The translations under genes were made by a program, and so were the position numbers. From a bacterium 210820-DFI.6.37 (GTDB lineage Bacteria; Bacillota; Clostridia; Peptostreptococcales; Anaerovoracaceae): a stretch of DNA of 64,000 nucleotides. The stretch lies in contig JAJCKG010000013.1 of the NCBI GenBank assembly GCA_020558355.1, positions 1 through 64,000 on the forward strand, in the 5' to 3' direction. The notes below the pieces were generated by a model. It was not told the DNA's origin, searched no databases, and worked only from the letters and a program-made list of their open reading frames with translations. Positions within the stretch are counted from its first letter, which is position 1; each line of letters opens with the position of its first letter. Below are positions 24,991 through 32,912 of the stretch, piece by piece.

Positions 24991-25896
24991 GTGGATAAGA
25001 GATTTGCGCTGCTTATTGACGCTGATAATGTTTCAGCGAAATATATCGATCCGATTCTGAACGAACTGTCCAAGTACGGAAATGTGACCTACAAAAGGAT
25101 CTACGGAGACTGGACCAGCCGGCAGAATTCCAGCTGGAAGGAAGAGCTTCTCAGCAGCTCCATTACACCGATCCAGCAGTTCAGCTATACTACGGGGAAA
25201 AACGCTACGGATTCCGCTTTGATCATCGACGCCATGGATATTCTGTATACCAGTACGGTAGATGGATTTTGTATCGTTTCCAGCGACAGTGATTTTACAA
25301 AGCTGGCAAGCAGAATCCGGGAATCCGGCCTTACTGTAATCGGTATGGGTGAGCAAAAGACGCCTATGGCGTTCCGCAAGGCCTGTGATATTTTTACCAG
25401 GCTGGAGCTTTTAGAGGGCGAGGAAGAGGTCAAGGAAGGGTCGGCTGTCAGAGATGTAGACAAAGCGGTCATTGAAGACGCCATTGTAAAAATCATTACA
25501 GAAAACACCAATAACGGAAGAGAAACGGGGCTGGCTGAGCTTGGGAACCGCCTGCTGAAGCTGTATCCGGATTTTGATGTGCGAAGCTATGGTTACAGTC
25601 TGCTGTCAAAGCTACTGGAGGAATTTCCTAAAATCCGTCTGCTGAAGAAGGGCAATTATGTGTCGGTCAAACTGGCAGAGGGAACCAATGTGGAAGAGTT
25701 TATTATAAAAATGGTAAAAGCCAGAGGCAGAGAAGGGGTGGATCTTGGAACACTGGGTCAGGAAATCCACCAGAAGTACGATAACTTCAATGTGCAGGAT
25801 TACGGCTTTTCCCAGTTTAAAAAGTATATCCGCAGTATAGATCGAATCGAAGTTCGAAAAGTCGGAAATCAGAACATAGTAAGATATAGAGATTGA
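24991..25896 (+). CDS. NYN-domain protein with two OST-HTH/LOTUS domains
   Basis: A 301-residue protein. Residues about 3-140 form an NYN (LabA-like PIN) ribonuclease domain (ALLIDADNVSAKY, KNATDSALIIDAMD, CIVSSDSDF), with the expected acidic residues. Two C-terminal OST-HTH modules follow (about 155-225 and 230-300; LGNRLLKLYPDFDVRSYGYS and LGQEIHQKYDNFNVQDYGFS), which bind RNA in the known cases. Start GTG 24991 is chosen because AAGGAG lies 6 bp before it; an ATG at 24973 is also in frame. Likely an RNA-processing factor. Confidence 0.88.
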   Translation: MDKRFALLIDADNVSAKYIDPILNELSKYGNVTYKRIYGDWTSRQNSSWKEELLSSSITPIQQFSYTTGKNATDSALIIDAMDILYTSTVDGFCIVSSDSDFTKLASRIRESGLTVIGMGEQKTPMAFRKACDIFTRLELLEGEEEVKEGSAVRDVDKAVIEDAIVKIITENTNNGRETGLAELGNRLLKLYPDFDVRSYGYSLLSKLLEEFPKIRLLKKGNYVSVKLAEGTNVEEFIIKMVKARGREGVDLGTLGQEIHQKYDNFNVQDYGFSQFKKYIRSIDRIEVRKVGNQNIVRYRD

Positions 25897-25915
25897 TTTT
25901 TAATGGAGAAGCGGA

Positions 25916-26323
25916 ATGCAGGGATATAATTGCATTATGGTATACAACAGCAGCCGGAGCAAGCTGCTGTTTTGCAAGCGTATAAAAGACCCCTATGAGG
26001 GGAAGTACAATCTGGTAGGAGGAAAGATCGAACCCGGAGAAGAAGGGCTTTCCGCGGCCTACCGGGAGCTGGAGGAAGAGACGGGCATCACCCGGGAGGA
26101 TATTATTCTCAAGCATATGATGAATTTTACATATTTCAACCAGAACTGCGTTGTGGAAGTTTATGTGGGCAGCCTGAAGCGGGAGGTAGGACTGAAACCG
26201 GAGAAGCATCCGCTTTTGTGGCTGGATATGAGTGAGGATTTTTTTGATCTGGATCGCTTCGCGGGAGAAGGAAATATCGGCCACATGGTGGAGCAGGTAC
26301 GAATTTACGGAGACGGGATTTAA
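25916..26323 (+). CDS. Nudix hydrolase (8-oxo-dGTP diphosphatase-like)
   Basis: A 135-residue single-domain Nudix protein. The box runs from GGKIEPGEE to RELEEETGI at about residues 40-62. The preceding KLLFCKRIKDPYEGKYNLVGG is typical of MutT-like house-cleaning enzymes. It lies 19 bp after the NYN gene and ahead of a terminator, so both are probably one transcript. Confidence 0.85.
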   Translation: MQGYNCIMVYNSSRSKLLFCKRIKDPYEGKYNLVGGKIEPGEEGLSAAYRELEEETGITREDIILKHMMNFTYFNQNCVVEVYVGSLKREVGLKPEKHPLLWLDMSEDFFDLDRFAGEGNIGHMVEQVRIYGDGI

Positions 26324-26342
26324 ACGCTGAAGTCTGAAAATG

Positions 26343-26377
26343 ACCGGAGGTTATAGAAAAGGCCTTCGGTTTTTTTG
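26343..26377 (+). terminator. Rho-independent terminator
   Basis: ACCGGAGG (26343-26350) pairs with CCTTCGGT (26363-26370, one G-U), followed by seven T. Confidence 0.8.
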
Positions 26378-26424
26378 TGTCCTGTTTTAAACCGGGGAAG
26401 CCTTTCGCGTTTTTTTTGAAAATA

Positions 26425-26471
26425 AACAGTGTATAACACTTGACAACTGTTCTATACTGTTATATACTGTT
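26425..26471 (+). promoter_or_regulatory. Promoter flanked by GntR-type inverted repeat
   Basis: TTGACA (26440-26445), 17 bp, TATACT (26463-26468). AACAGTGTATAAC at 26425-26437 and GTTATATACTGTT at 26459-26471 are inverted repeats matching at 12 of 13 positions. One arm lies upstream of the -35 and the other covers the -10, an ideal arrangement for autorepression by the GntR protein encoded next. Confidence 0.75.
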
Positions 26472-26492
26472 TGCGAACAAAGGAGACAGAAT

Positions 26493-26864
26493 ATGAAGAT
26501 GATCATCAACAACTCTTCTCAGCAGCCTATTTATGAGCAGATCGCGGAACAGGTCAAAGGCCGGATCATGAATGGGTCAGCAAAGGAAGGAGATCTGCTG
26601 CCCTCTGTCCGCGCTCTTTCAAAGGAACTGAAAATCAGCGCCCTGACTGTGAAAAAGGCTTATGACAGTCTGGAGCATGAAGGCTTTATAACGACAGTCC
26701 ATGGAAAAGGCAGCTTTATCGCGGCGGCAAACCCGCGGCTGTTAGAAGAGGAACACAGAAAAGAAGTGGAAGCCGATTTGGAGAAAGCCATTCTGAAAGG
26801 GCGCAGAGGCGGCATGACTGACAAGGAAATCAAAGAGCTATTCGATTTGATTATGGAGGAATGA
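26493..26864 (+). CDS. GntR-family regulator, YtrA subfamily
   Basis: A 123-residue regulator: a winged helix (PIYEQIAEQVKGRIMNGSAK, SVRALSKELKISALTVKKAY) and only a short helical tail of about 45 residues, the layout of YtrA-type GntR proteins. These control the ABC exporter genes that follow them, often in response to cell-wall antibiotics. Start ATG 26493 after AAAGGAGACAG. Confidence 0.9.
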   Translation: MKMIINNSSQQPIYEQIAEQVKGRIMNGSAKEGDLLPSVRALSKELKISALTVKKAYDSLEHEGFITTVHGKGSFIAAANPRLLEEEHRKEVEADLEKAILKGRRGGMTDKEIKELFDLIMEE

Positions 26865-26867
26865 GAG

Positions 26868-27719
26868 ATGCTTGTTAAACTGGAAAATGTGAGCAAATCC
26901 TATAACGATTTTGTTCTCAACTGCTCCCTTAGTCTGAGGGAAGGCCGGATTACAGGTCTGGTGGGTCAGAACGGGGCAGGCAAGAGTACGACCTTTAAAG
27001 CCATACTGGGTCTGATCAGGCCGGAAGCGGGAACCGCGAGGGTCTTAGGAAAGGATTTTACATGGCGGGAAGGCCCTGACAGAGAACAGATTGGAGCTGT
27101 GTTATCAGATACCGGTTTTGGCGGACATATGACAGTAAAACAGGTGGCCGCTGTGTCAGCTAAGGCCTGGAAAAGCTTTCGCAAGGACGATTTTCTGGAA
27201 ATGTGTAAGGCGCAGGGGCTTCCTCTCGATAAAAAGCTGAAAACCTTCTCTACCGGAATGCGGGCAAAGCTGAAGGTTCTTACTGCTGTTTCCCATGACG
27301 CCCGGCTGCTTATTCTGGATGAGCCTACGGCAGGACTGGATGTGGTGGCCCGGGATGAAATTCTGGATACGCTGCGGGAATATATGGAGACGGAAGGAAG
27401 GGGGATCCTGATCAGTTCTCATATTTCAAGCGATCTGGAAGGCCTTTGCGATGACATTTATATGATCCATGAAGGGAAGATCGTGTTTCACGAAGATACA
27501 GATGTGATTCTGAGTGATTACGGCGTTCTGAAGGCAACGGAGGAGCAGTACCGAAGATTGGACCAGGACTACCTTCTGTGGGTAAAGAAAGAAAGCTACG
27601 GGTATCGGTGTCTCACAAGGGAGCGCCGGTTTTATCAGGAAAACTTTCCTGATGTCATTGCTGAAGCGTGTGGTATTGATGAAATACAAATTATGCTGAC
27701 TGGGGGACAGAGAAAATGA
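26868..27719 (+). CDS. ABC transporter ATP-binding protein (YtrB-like)
   Basis: A 283-residue ATPase with Walker A GQNGAGKST (about 34-42), signature FSTGMRAKL (about 126-134), Walker B LLILDEPTAGLD (about 146-157) and H-loop SSHIS. Same FSTG-type signature as the 0.8-kb exporter. Third residue block after the ATPase core is a variable C-terminus. It starts 3 bp after the GntR stop and overlaps the permease by 4 bp. Confidence 0.9.
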   Translation: MLVKLENVSKSYNDFVLNCSLSLREGRITGLVGQNGAGKSTTFKAILGLIRPEAGTARVLGKDFTWREGPDREQIGAVLSDTGFGGHMTVKQVAAVSAKAWKSFRKDDFLEMCKAQGLPLDKKLKTFSTGMRAKLKVLTAVSHDARLLILDEPTAGLDVVARDEILDTLREYMETEGRGILISSHISSDLEGLCDDIYMIHEGKIVFHEDTDVILSDYGVLKATEEQYRRLDQDYLLWVKKESYGYRCLTRERRFYQENFPDVIAEACGIDEIQIMLTGGQRK

Positions 27720-28360
27720 AAGCATTGTTAACAAAGGATTTGTACGCGTTAAAAGAGGCCAGAACGCTAATCCTTCTCATGGTGGCGATTTCAGTTGCCG
27801 TAGCCCTGTGGGGCGGTATCGAGCAGGCCGGATTCGTCATGGGATATATATCCATTCTGGCCGCGATCCTGGTGCTGACTGTGATCAGCTATGATGAAGC
27901 GGACAACGGGCAGGCGTTTTTATTTGCGATGCCTATATCAAGAAAGCAGTATGTGATGGAAAAGTACCTTTTTGGCTGGATTACCTGCTTTTCAGGATGG
28001 ATTCTCGCCGGAATCCTTTCGGCGCTGACCGTGCTTCGGGCAGGAGAGTCTTTTTCCGGGGAGCTGCGGTGGCTGCCCGGAGGTGTGCTGCTGGGCGTGC
28101 TGCTGACGCAGGCTGTGATGATCCCGGTCCAGCTGAAGTTCGGCGGACAGAAAGGAAAGCTGGCCATGCTGGTGGTGCTCGCGGCTGCAGTTGGCGGCGC
28201 AGCCGCGCTGGCAAACAGCGGAGGGGGCCAGCTGGCGGAAGCTGTTTTTTCAAAAATGGGAAGCTATGGGCTGGTCATTACGGGAGCGGCGCTGCTTCTT
28301 ATGGGAACGGCCGCCTCCTATTGCTGCAGCCTGAGGATCATGGGGAAAAAGGAGTTTTAA
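27716..28360 (+). CDS. ABC-2 type permease
   Basis: A 214-residue membrane protein with six predicted helices and the opening MKALLTKDLYALKEARTL, typical of ABC-2 permeases (ABC2_membrane_5-like) in GntR-regulated exporters. FAMPISRKQYVMEKYLFGW is the conserved cytosolic loop. Substrate unknown. Confidence 0.85.
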   Translation: MKALLTKDLYALKEARTLILLMVAISVAVALWGGIEQAGFVMGYISILAAILVLTVISYDEADNGQAFLFAMPISRKQYVMEKYLFGWITCFSGWILAGILSALTVLRAGESFSGELRWLPGGVLLGVLLTQAVMIPVQLKFGGQKGKLAMLVVLAAAVGGAAALANSGGGQLAEAVFSKMGSYGLVITGAALLLMGTAASYCCSLRIMGKKEF

Positions 28361-28367
28361 TGTAAAG

Positions 28368-28859
28368 ATGGAGTTTATTTTTGTTTCAAAGACGGATAAG
28401 GAGCAGATCCGGCAATTATCCCGACTAGCGTCTGATATTGTGCGGGAGTTTTTTTCCCCGCTGATCGGAGCCGCTCAAAACGAATATATGATTAAAAAAT
28501 TTCAGACAGAGGAAGCCATTACAGAGCAGCTGCGGGATGGATACCAGTATTATTTCGCAAGCTATGAAGGAAAGCACTGCGGTTTTCTGGCCTTTTTTCC
28601 AAAGGATGGAAAGCTGTACCTGAGCAAATTCTACCTTGCCAGGGAATACCGGGGGAGAGGTCTCGCAAAGGAGCTGCTTGCCTTTGTCAAGGAGCAGGGA
28701 AGGAAAGCGGGAATATCCGTTGTATTTCTCAATGTAAACCGTAGAAACCCGGCGGTGGAAGCTTACAAAAAGATGGGATTTCAAATTGTCAGAAGGGAAA
28801 AGAAAGAAATCGGGGGCGGCTTTGTCATGGATGATTATGTGATGGAAGCTGAAATATAA
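28368..28859 (+). CDS. GNAT-family N-acetyltransferase
   Basis: A 163-residue acetyltransferase. LAREYRGRGLAKELL is the acetyl-CoA loop, followed by VFLNVNRRNPAVEAYKKMGF. The fold and length match general GNAT enzymes acting on small amines or protein N-termini; substrate unknown. It lies 7 bp after the exporter genes and probably shares their transcript. Confidence 0.87.
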   Translation: MEFIFVSKTDKEQIRQLSRLASDIVREFFSPLIGAAQNEYMIKKFQTEEAITEQLRDGYQYYFASYEGKHCGFLAFFPKDGKLYLSKFYLAREYRGRGLAKELLAFVKEQGRKAGISVVFLNVNRRNPAVEAYKKMGFQIVRREKKEIGGGFVMDDYVMEAEI

Positions 28860-28891
28860 AAGCTCTCCCAAAAAACAGTTGGGAGAGCTTT
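28859..28891. terminator. Bidirectional terminator
   Basis: A perfect 13-bp stem (AAAGCTCTCCCAA, 28859-28871, and its complement at 28879-28891). The minus-strand side is followed by TTTTATATTTC, so it serves mainly the ferredoxin gene and also stops the GNAT transcript. Confidence 0.8.
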
Positions 28892-28901
28892 ACAAGGGGG
28901 G

Positions 28902-29597
28902 TTAGTTCAGGATCCTTCCATCGGTTGAAATGGTCACTACCTGCCACGGCAGGAACTTGCCGCTTGCCTGAAGCGCCTGTTTTACAGCCGCTTCAATGCC
29001 GCCGCAGCAAGGAACCTCCATACGGGTTACTGTAACGCTTTTGATGTTATTTAGCCGTATGATTTCTGTCAGCTTTTCCGTATAGTCGCCGTCATCCAGC
29101 TTTGGACAGCCGATCAGGGTGATCTTTCCCTTCATGAACTGACCGTGAAAGTTTCCATAGGCATAAGCGCTGCAGTCAGCGGCAATAAGCAGATTGGCGT
29201 TTTCAAAATAAGGAGCCCGCGTTGGCGCCAGCTTGATCTGGACCGGCCACTGGTTCAGATTTGTGGCAACTGGGGAAGCAGGCGCGGCCGTCTCTTTTTC
29301 TCGGATCAGGGATTTTGACTGGGTTCCGGGGCAGCCGCAGGCAAGGGTTTCTGGCTGCTTTGCTTCCTTGTTTGCCAGCGCGGCCGCTTCATCATAGGCC
29401 GCGGCCTCCCTCTCTACAAATGTAATGGCTCCGGTGGGGCAGGCGGGAAGACAGTCTCCGAGGCCATCGCAGTAATCATCCCGCAGCAGCTTTGCTTTTC
29501 CAGCTACCATGCCGATGGCTCCTTCATGACAGGCCTGGGCGCAGAGGCCGCAGCCGTTGCATTTTTCTTCATTGATTTCAATAATTTTTCTTATCAT
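28902..29597 (-). CDS. 4Fe-4S ferredoxin-domain protein
   Basis: A 231-residue protein. The N-terminal 60 residues carry a normal cluster motif CNGCGLCAQAC (C13, C16, C19, C23) and a second, altered set CDGLGDCLPACP (C43, C49, C53). A central CGCPG and a late CCGG may bind another metal centre. Proteins of this layout occur divergently from Crp/Fnr regulators in anaerobes, often near hybrid cluster protein genes, but no hcp is here. Role likely redox sensing or electron transfer. Confidence 0.82.
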   Translation of the reverse strand: MIRKIIEINEEKCNGCGLCAQACHEGAIGMVAGKAKLLRDDYCDGLGDCLPACPTGAITFVEREAAAYDEAAALANKEAKQPETLACGCPGTQSKSLIREKETAAPASPVATNLNQWPVQIKLAPTRAPYFENANLLIAADCSAYAYGNFHGQFMKGKITLIGCPKLDDGDYTEKLTEIIRLNNIKSVTVTRMEVPCCGGIEAAVKQALQASGKFLPWQVVTISTDGRILN

Positions 29598-29620
29598 AAT
29601 GGTACCTCCATATTGATTTC

Positions 29621-29678
29621 TTGACTTGATGATGACAGTTTAATATAATGTTTCTGACAAGTATGTTGTAATTACAAC
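29621..29678 (+). promoter_or_regulatory. Promoter and Crp/Fnr-like palindrome
   Basis: TTGACT (29621-29626), 17 bp, TATAAT (29644-29649) drives the Crp-like gene. A perfect 14-bp palindrome GTTGTAATTACAAC lies at 29665-29678, just after the expected start point, in the divergent region shared with the ferredoxin gene. Confidence 0.7.
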
Positions 29679-29692
29679 GGAATGGAGAAAAA

Positions 29693-30349
29693 ATGAATTA
29701 TCCTTTTATTTCCAAAACCTCGCTTTTCCAGGGCATCCCCGCGGAAGAAACGAAAGCGGCTCTGGATTGTCTTTCCGCTGTAAAAAAGAGCTTTGAAAAA
29801 AATCAAACCGTTTACTACAGGGGAGACCGGGTTTCCGATATAGGGCTGGTTTTGTCGGGAGCGGTGAATATTGTAAAGCATGATATCTGGGGAAATCAGG
29901 CTATTTTGGATCATGTCCGCGGCGGACAGATGTTTGGAGAAACTTACGCCTGTCTTCAAGGGGAACCCCTTGCGGTCGATGTAATCGCGGCGGAACGATC
30001 GGAGATTTTGTTTCTGAATGTGAACCGTATTATGAAAACCTGCCCTTCCAGCTGCGGTTTTCACAATAAAATCATCAGCAACCTGGTTTATACACTTGCA
30101 AAGAGAAATCAGACTTTGACCAGCAAAATGGATCACATCACCCCCAGAACAATACGGGAGCGGGTTCTGTCTTATCTTTCGGCGCAGGCGGTAAAAAAGG
30201 AAAGCTGCTCCTTTGAGATCCCCTTTAACAGGCAGCAGATGGCAGATTATCTTTCTGTGGACCGAAGCGCTCTTTCTATTGAATTGTCCAAGCTCCAGAA
30301 AGAAGGTGTGATTTCTTTCCACAAGAATAAGTTTGATTTATACTTGTAG
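29693..30349 (+). CDS. Crp/Fnr-family transcription regulator
   Basis: A 218-residue regulator: cyclic-nucleotide-binding-like beta roll (about 15-125; YYRGDRVSDIGLVLSGAVNIV, GGQMFGETYACL) and a winged-helix domain (about 148-215; FNRQQMADYLSVDRSALSIELSKL). It lacks the Fnr N-terminal cysteine cluster. The divergent ferredoxin gene and the 14-bp palindrome between them suggest that the pair is autoregulated and redox or nitric-oxide responsive. Confidence 0.9.
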   Translation: MNYPFISKTSLFQGIPAEETKAALDCLSAVKKSFEKNQTVYYRGDRVSDIGLVLSGAVNIVKHDIWGNQAILDHVRGGQMFGETYACLQGEPLAVDVIAAERSEILFLNVNRIMKTCPSSCGFHNKIISNLVYTLAKRNQTLTSKMDHITPRTIRERVLSYLSAQAVKKESCSFEIPFNRQQMADYLSVDRSALSIELSKLQKEGVISFHKNKFDLYL

Positions 30350-30411
30350 AAGACCTGTTAATCCCATAAAATCCGTTAAAACCAGGACAGGAGGGGAGAT
30401 GGCAAACAGGC

Positions 30412-30600
30412 TGTGTATAACTGTGGATAACTTCTTTTGGCCTGCACCTATAAACCTTTGAATTTCAACGTTTGTAAAATAATGTTTATCCACATGCGGC
30501 TTTGGATAAAATTGTATACGATTTTGGTTTTTCTGTGGATAATCCCTCAAATGCCCATAAAAAGGCGAATTCCATATGTTGAAAAGTGTCGAGGTGATAA
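30412..30600. repeat. DnaA-box intergenic element, copy B
   Basis: Fills most of the 303-bp gap between the Crp-like and macro-domain genes. DnaA boxes: TGTGTATAA 30412-30420 (one mismatch), TGTGGATAA 30422-30430, TTATCCACA 30486-30494 and TGTGGATAA 30534-30542 (all perfect). Shared with copy A at a constant offset of 18,906 bp: 30419-30432, 30457-30470, 30487-30494, GGATAAAATTGTATACGAT at 30504-30522, 30534-30542, and the 24-nt block at 30577-30600. Similarity stops at both ends. Confidence 0.82.
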
Positions 30601-30653
30601 AATTTTTAGAGGGGATATAAACCTATTATAAGAGAATAAGGAGGAAGAAAATT

Positions 30654-31163
30654 ATGATAACAGCGACGCGCGGTGATATTACAAAAATTGATACAGTGGA
30701 GGCTATTGTAAACGCCGCCAATAACAGTCTGCTTGGCGGAGGCGGCGTAGACGGAGCGATCCATCGGGCGGCAGGACCAAAGCTTTTAGAAGAATGCAGG
30801 ACTCTCCATGGGTGTGAGACAGGAAAAGCCAAAATTACAAAGGCTTATGATCTGCCCTGTGAATATGTGATCCATACAGTAGGCCCAGTCTGGCGGGGCG
30901 GCGTAGACGGAGAACCGGAAGCTCTGGCCGGGTGCTATGAAAACTCTCTGAAACTGGCTCTGCGGCATGGTATTCGATCCATTGCGTTTCCGTCTATTTC
31001 CACCGGCGTATACGGCTATCCGGTGAAACAGGCGGCAAAAATCGCGGTGGAAACCGTAAGAGCTTTTCTGGATGAAAACCCTGGAAAGCTGGATACGGTC
31101 GTATGGGTTCTTTTTAATCAAGAGGCGGAAGAAGCGTATAAAAAAGAGCTGGGACTGGCCTGA
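30654..31163 (+). CDS. Macro-domain protein (ADP-ribose hydrolase, MacroD-like)
   Basis: A 169-residue macro domain. GDITKI (7-12), [18 protein letters not shown] (about 20-37) and [12 protein letters not shown] are the ADP-ribose binding loops of the MacroD/YmdB type, which remove ADP-ribose or O-acetyl groups. All key Asn, Asp and Gly residues of the class are present. No ADP-ribosyltransferase or sirtuin gene is adjacent. RBS AAGGAGGAAG. Confidence 0.92.
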   Translation: MITATRGDITKIDTVEAIVNAANNSLLGGGGVDGAIHRAAGPKLLEECRTLHGCETGKAKITKAYDLPCEYVIHTVGPVWRGGVDGEPEALAGCYENSLKLALRHGIRSIAFPSISTGVYGYPVKQAAKIAVETVRAFLDENPGKLDTVVWVLFNQEAEEAYKKELGLA

Positions 31164-31238
31164 AAAGTAAAGTGCTAAACCTCCGGTTTTGTGAATATCT
31201 TAATAACAAGCGATTCGCGAAACAAGGGGGTTTTTTGT

Positions 31239-32456
31239 GTGAAAAAAAGGATTATCAGCGGCTGTCTGGCACTGGCGCTGCTGGCTGGCGGGTTCATGGG
31301 AATAAATCAGTTCCGTCCCCAGGAAAGAAGTATATCTATTACCAGCGCAGGCGCGTCGGCAGAGCCGTCGGAAAAGGAAACAGGGCTGAAGGTGGACGCC
31401 AAGGCGGCAGTCCTGATGGACGCGGGCAGCGGGAAGGTGCTCTTTGCCCAGGACGCTCATAAAAAGCTTCCGCCCGCGTCAGTTACAAAGGTTATGACCA
31501 TGCTTTTGGTGCTGGAAGCCTGTCAGGACGGCAAAATCAGTCTGGAGGATACCGTAACGATTTCACAGCGGGCCGCCTCTATGGGAGGAAGCCAGATGTA
31601 CATGGAACCGGGAGAACAGCATACGGTAGAAGAGCTTCTGATGGGCGTTGCCATGGTTAGCGCGAATGATGGATGTGTAGCCCTTTCAGAGCATGTGGCG
31701 GGAAGTGTGGAAATGTTTGTGGAACGGATGAACAAACGGGCGGCAGAGCTGGACATGAAGGATACCCACTTTGTCAATACCAACGGACTTCCAGTAGCAA
31801 ATCATTACACCAGCGCATATGATATAGCAGTTATGTCAAGAGAACTGCTCAAATTCCCGAAGACTGCGGAGTGGTTTACAAAATGGCAGAGCACGATTAA
31901 AGTAGGCCTGCCGGGAAAGGAAAAAGAGTTTGGCCTGACCAACACAAACAAACTGATCCGGCAGTATTCGGGGGCCATCGGCATAAAAACCGGATTTACG
32001 CAGGACGCGGGCTATTGCTTGTCCGGCGCGGCTGAGCGAAACGGAACAAGGCTTATCAGCGTAATTCTGGGCTGCGAAAGCTCCCAGACCCGTTTTAAAG
32101 AAATCAGTAAAATGTTGGATTATGGATTTTCCAATTATGAAAGTGTAAAAGTCGCCAAAAAAGGACAGGTGGAGAAAACACTGAAGCTGGAGAAGGCAAT
32201 GCCTTCCAAAGTAGATCTGCTTATGGAAACCGATGCGTCGGTGCTGGTAAAGAAGGGGAAAAAGGACAGCGTCAAAACCAGGGTAGAAGTGAATGGAGCT
32301 GTAAAGCTGCCCGTCAAAAAAGGAAAGCAGTTAGGAGAACTGGTGGTGTATCAGGATGGAGTGGAAACCAAGCGGTTCCCGCTTGTGGCTGGACAAAGCG
32401 CGGAAAAATCGTCTATCAAGGATCTTTACATACAAATGATGAAAAAGATTATATAG
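31239..32456 (+). CDS. dacF: D-alanyl-D-alanine carboxypeptidase (PBP5/6 family)
   Basis: A 405-residue, secreted low-molecular-weight PBP that trims pentapeptides in peptidoglycan. Signal-type segment at about 4-22; SVTK (81-84), SAND (about 140-143) and KTG (about 249-251) form the active site, and the C-terminal PBP5 domain II is followed by a short amphipathic tail for membrane attachment. The start is GTG 31239 after AAGGGGG; an earlier in-frame start at 31191 has no ribosome site. Confidence 0.9.
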   Translation: MKKRIISGCLALALLAGGFMGINQFRPQERSISITSAGASAEPSEKETGLKVDAKAAVLMDAGSGKVLFAQDAHKKLPPASVTKVMTMLLVLEACQDGKISLEDTVTISQRAASMGGSQMYMEPGEQHTVEELLMGVAMVSANDGCVALSEHVAGSVEMFVERMNKRAAELDMKDTHFVNTNGLPVANHYTSAYDIAVMSRELLKFPKTAEWFTKWQSTIKVGLPGKEKEFGLTNTNKLIRQYSGAIGIKTGFTQDAGYCLSGAAERNGTRLISVILGCESSQTRFKEISKMLDYGFSNYESVKVAKKGQVEKTLKLEKAMPSKVDLLMETDASVLVKKGKKDSVKTRVEVNGAVKLPVKKGKQLGELVVYQDGVETKRFPLVAGQSAEKSSIKDLYIQMMKKII

Positions 32457-32478
32457 CCATAGACGGGAGGTCCTTTTT

Positions 32479-32754
32479 TTGCGCAGACCTGAACCGGACC
32501 CGGAATATCTGCTGACCTTTTCCTCATTCTATAAAGCTGTGTATGGAAGAGATAAGCTGAAAGAACAGGGCATCGATTCAGTATTGAAACGTGTCCCCAC
32601 CCAGCTTTTGCGTTCCTGCGGGCAGGCCCTGTATATAAGCGGGTATGATCTGCGGAGCGTCCTTGCTGTGCTTTCAGAAAGCCAGATTGATACAAAAGGC
32701 GTTTATCAGGTCATTATGACAGATGATACACCGGAGTACCGGAAAATCAGATGA
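32479..32754 (+). CDS. DUF3343 (putative Se/S carrier-like) protein
   Basis: A 91-residue protein. LKEQGIDSVLKRVPTQLLRSCGQALYI matches the DUF3343 pattern around the conserved VPxxLxxxCGxAL motif, whose cysteine (in SCGQAL) is proposed to carry sulfur or selenium in related proteins. That role is a family prediction only. It starts at TTG 32479, 10 bp after GGGAGG, and follows dacF closely. Confidence 0.75.
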   Translation: MRRPEPDPEYLLTFSSFYKAVYGRDKLKEQGIDSVLKRVPTQLLRSCGQALYISGYDLRSVLAVLSESQIDTKGVYQVIMTDDTPEYRKIR

Positions 32755-32758
32755 TCCT

Positions 32759-32797
32759 GAAAGGCTGTTATTGTAAAGAATAATAACAGCCTTTTTT
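32759..32797 (+). terminator. Rho-independent terminator
   Basis: AAGGCTGTTATT (32761-32772) pairs perfectly with AATAACAGCCTT (32782-32793), followed by six T in total. Confidence 0.88.
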
Positions 32798-32829
32798 AAT
32801 GGAAAGGTTTGTAAAAAAAGCTGTGGACA

Positions 32830-32858
32830 TTGACATATAAAGGATAATAAGGTAAACT
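32830..32858 (+). promoter_or_regulatory. Promoter of SH3-glucosaminidase gene
   Basis: TTGACA (32830-32835), 17 bp, TAAACT (32853-32858). Confidence 0.65.
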
Positions 32859-32912
32859 TTAATACAAATAAGTCAAAATTCAGGGAATTTTTTTAGTGGG
32901 AGTATTAAGATT

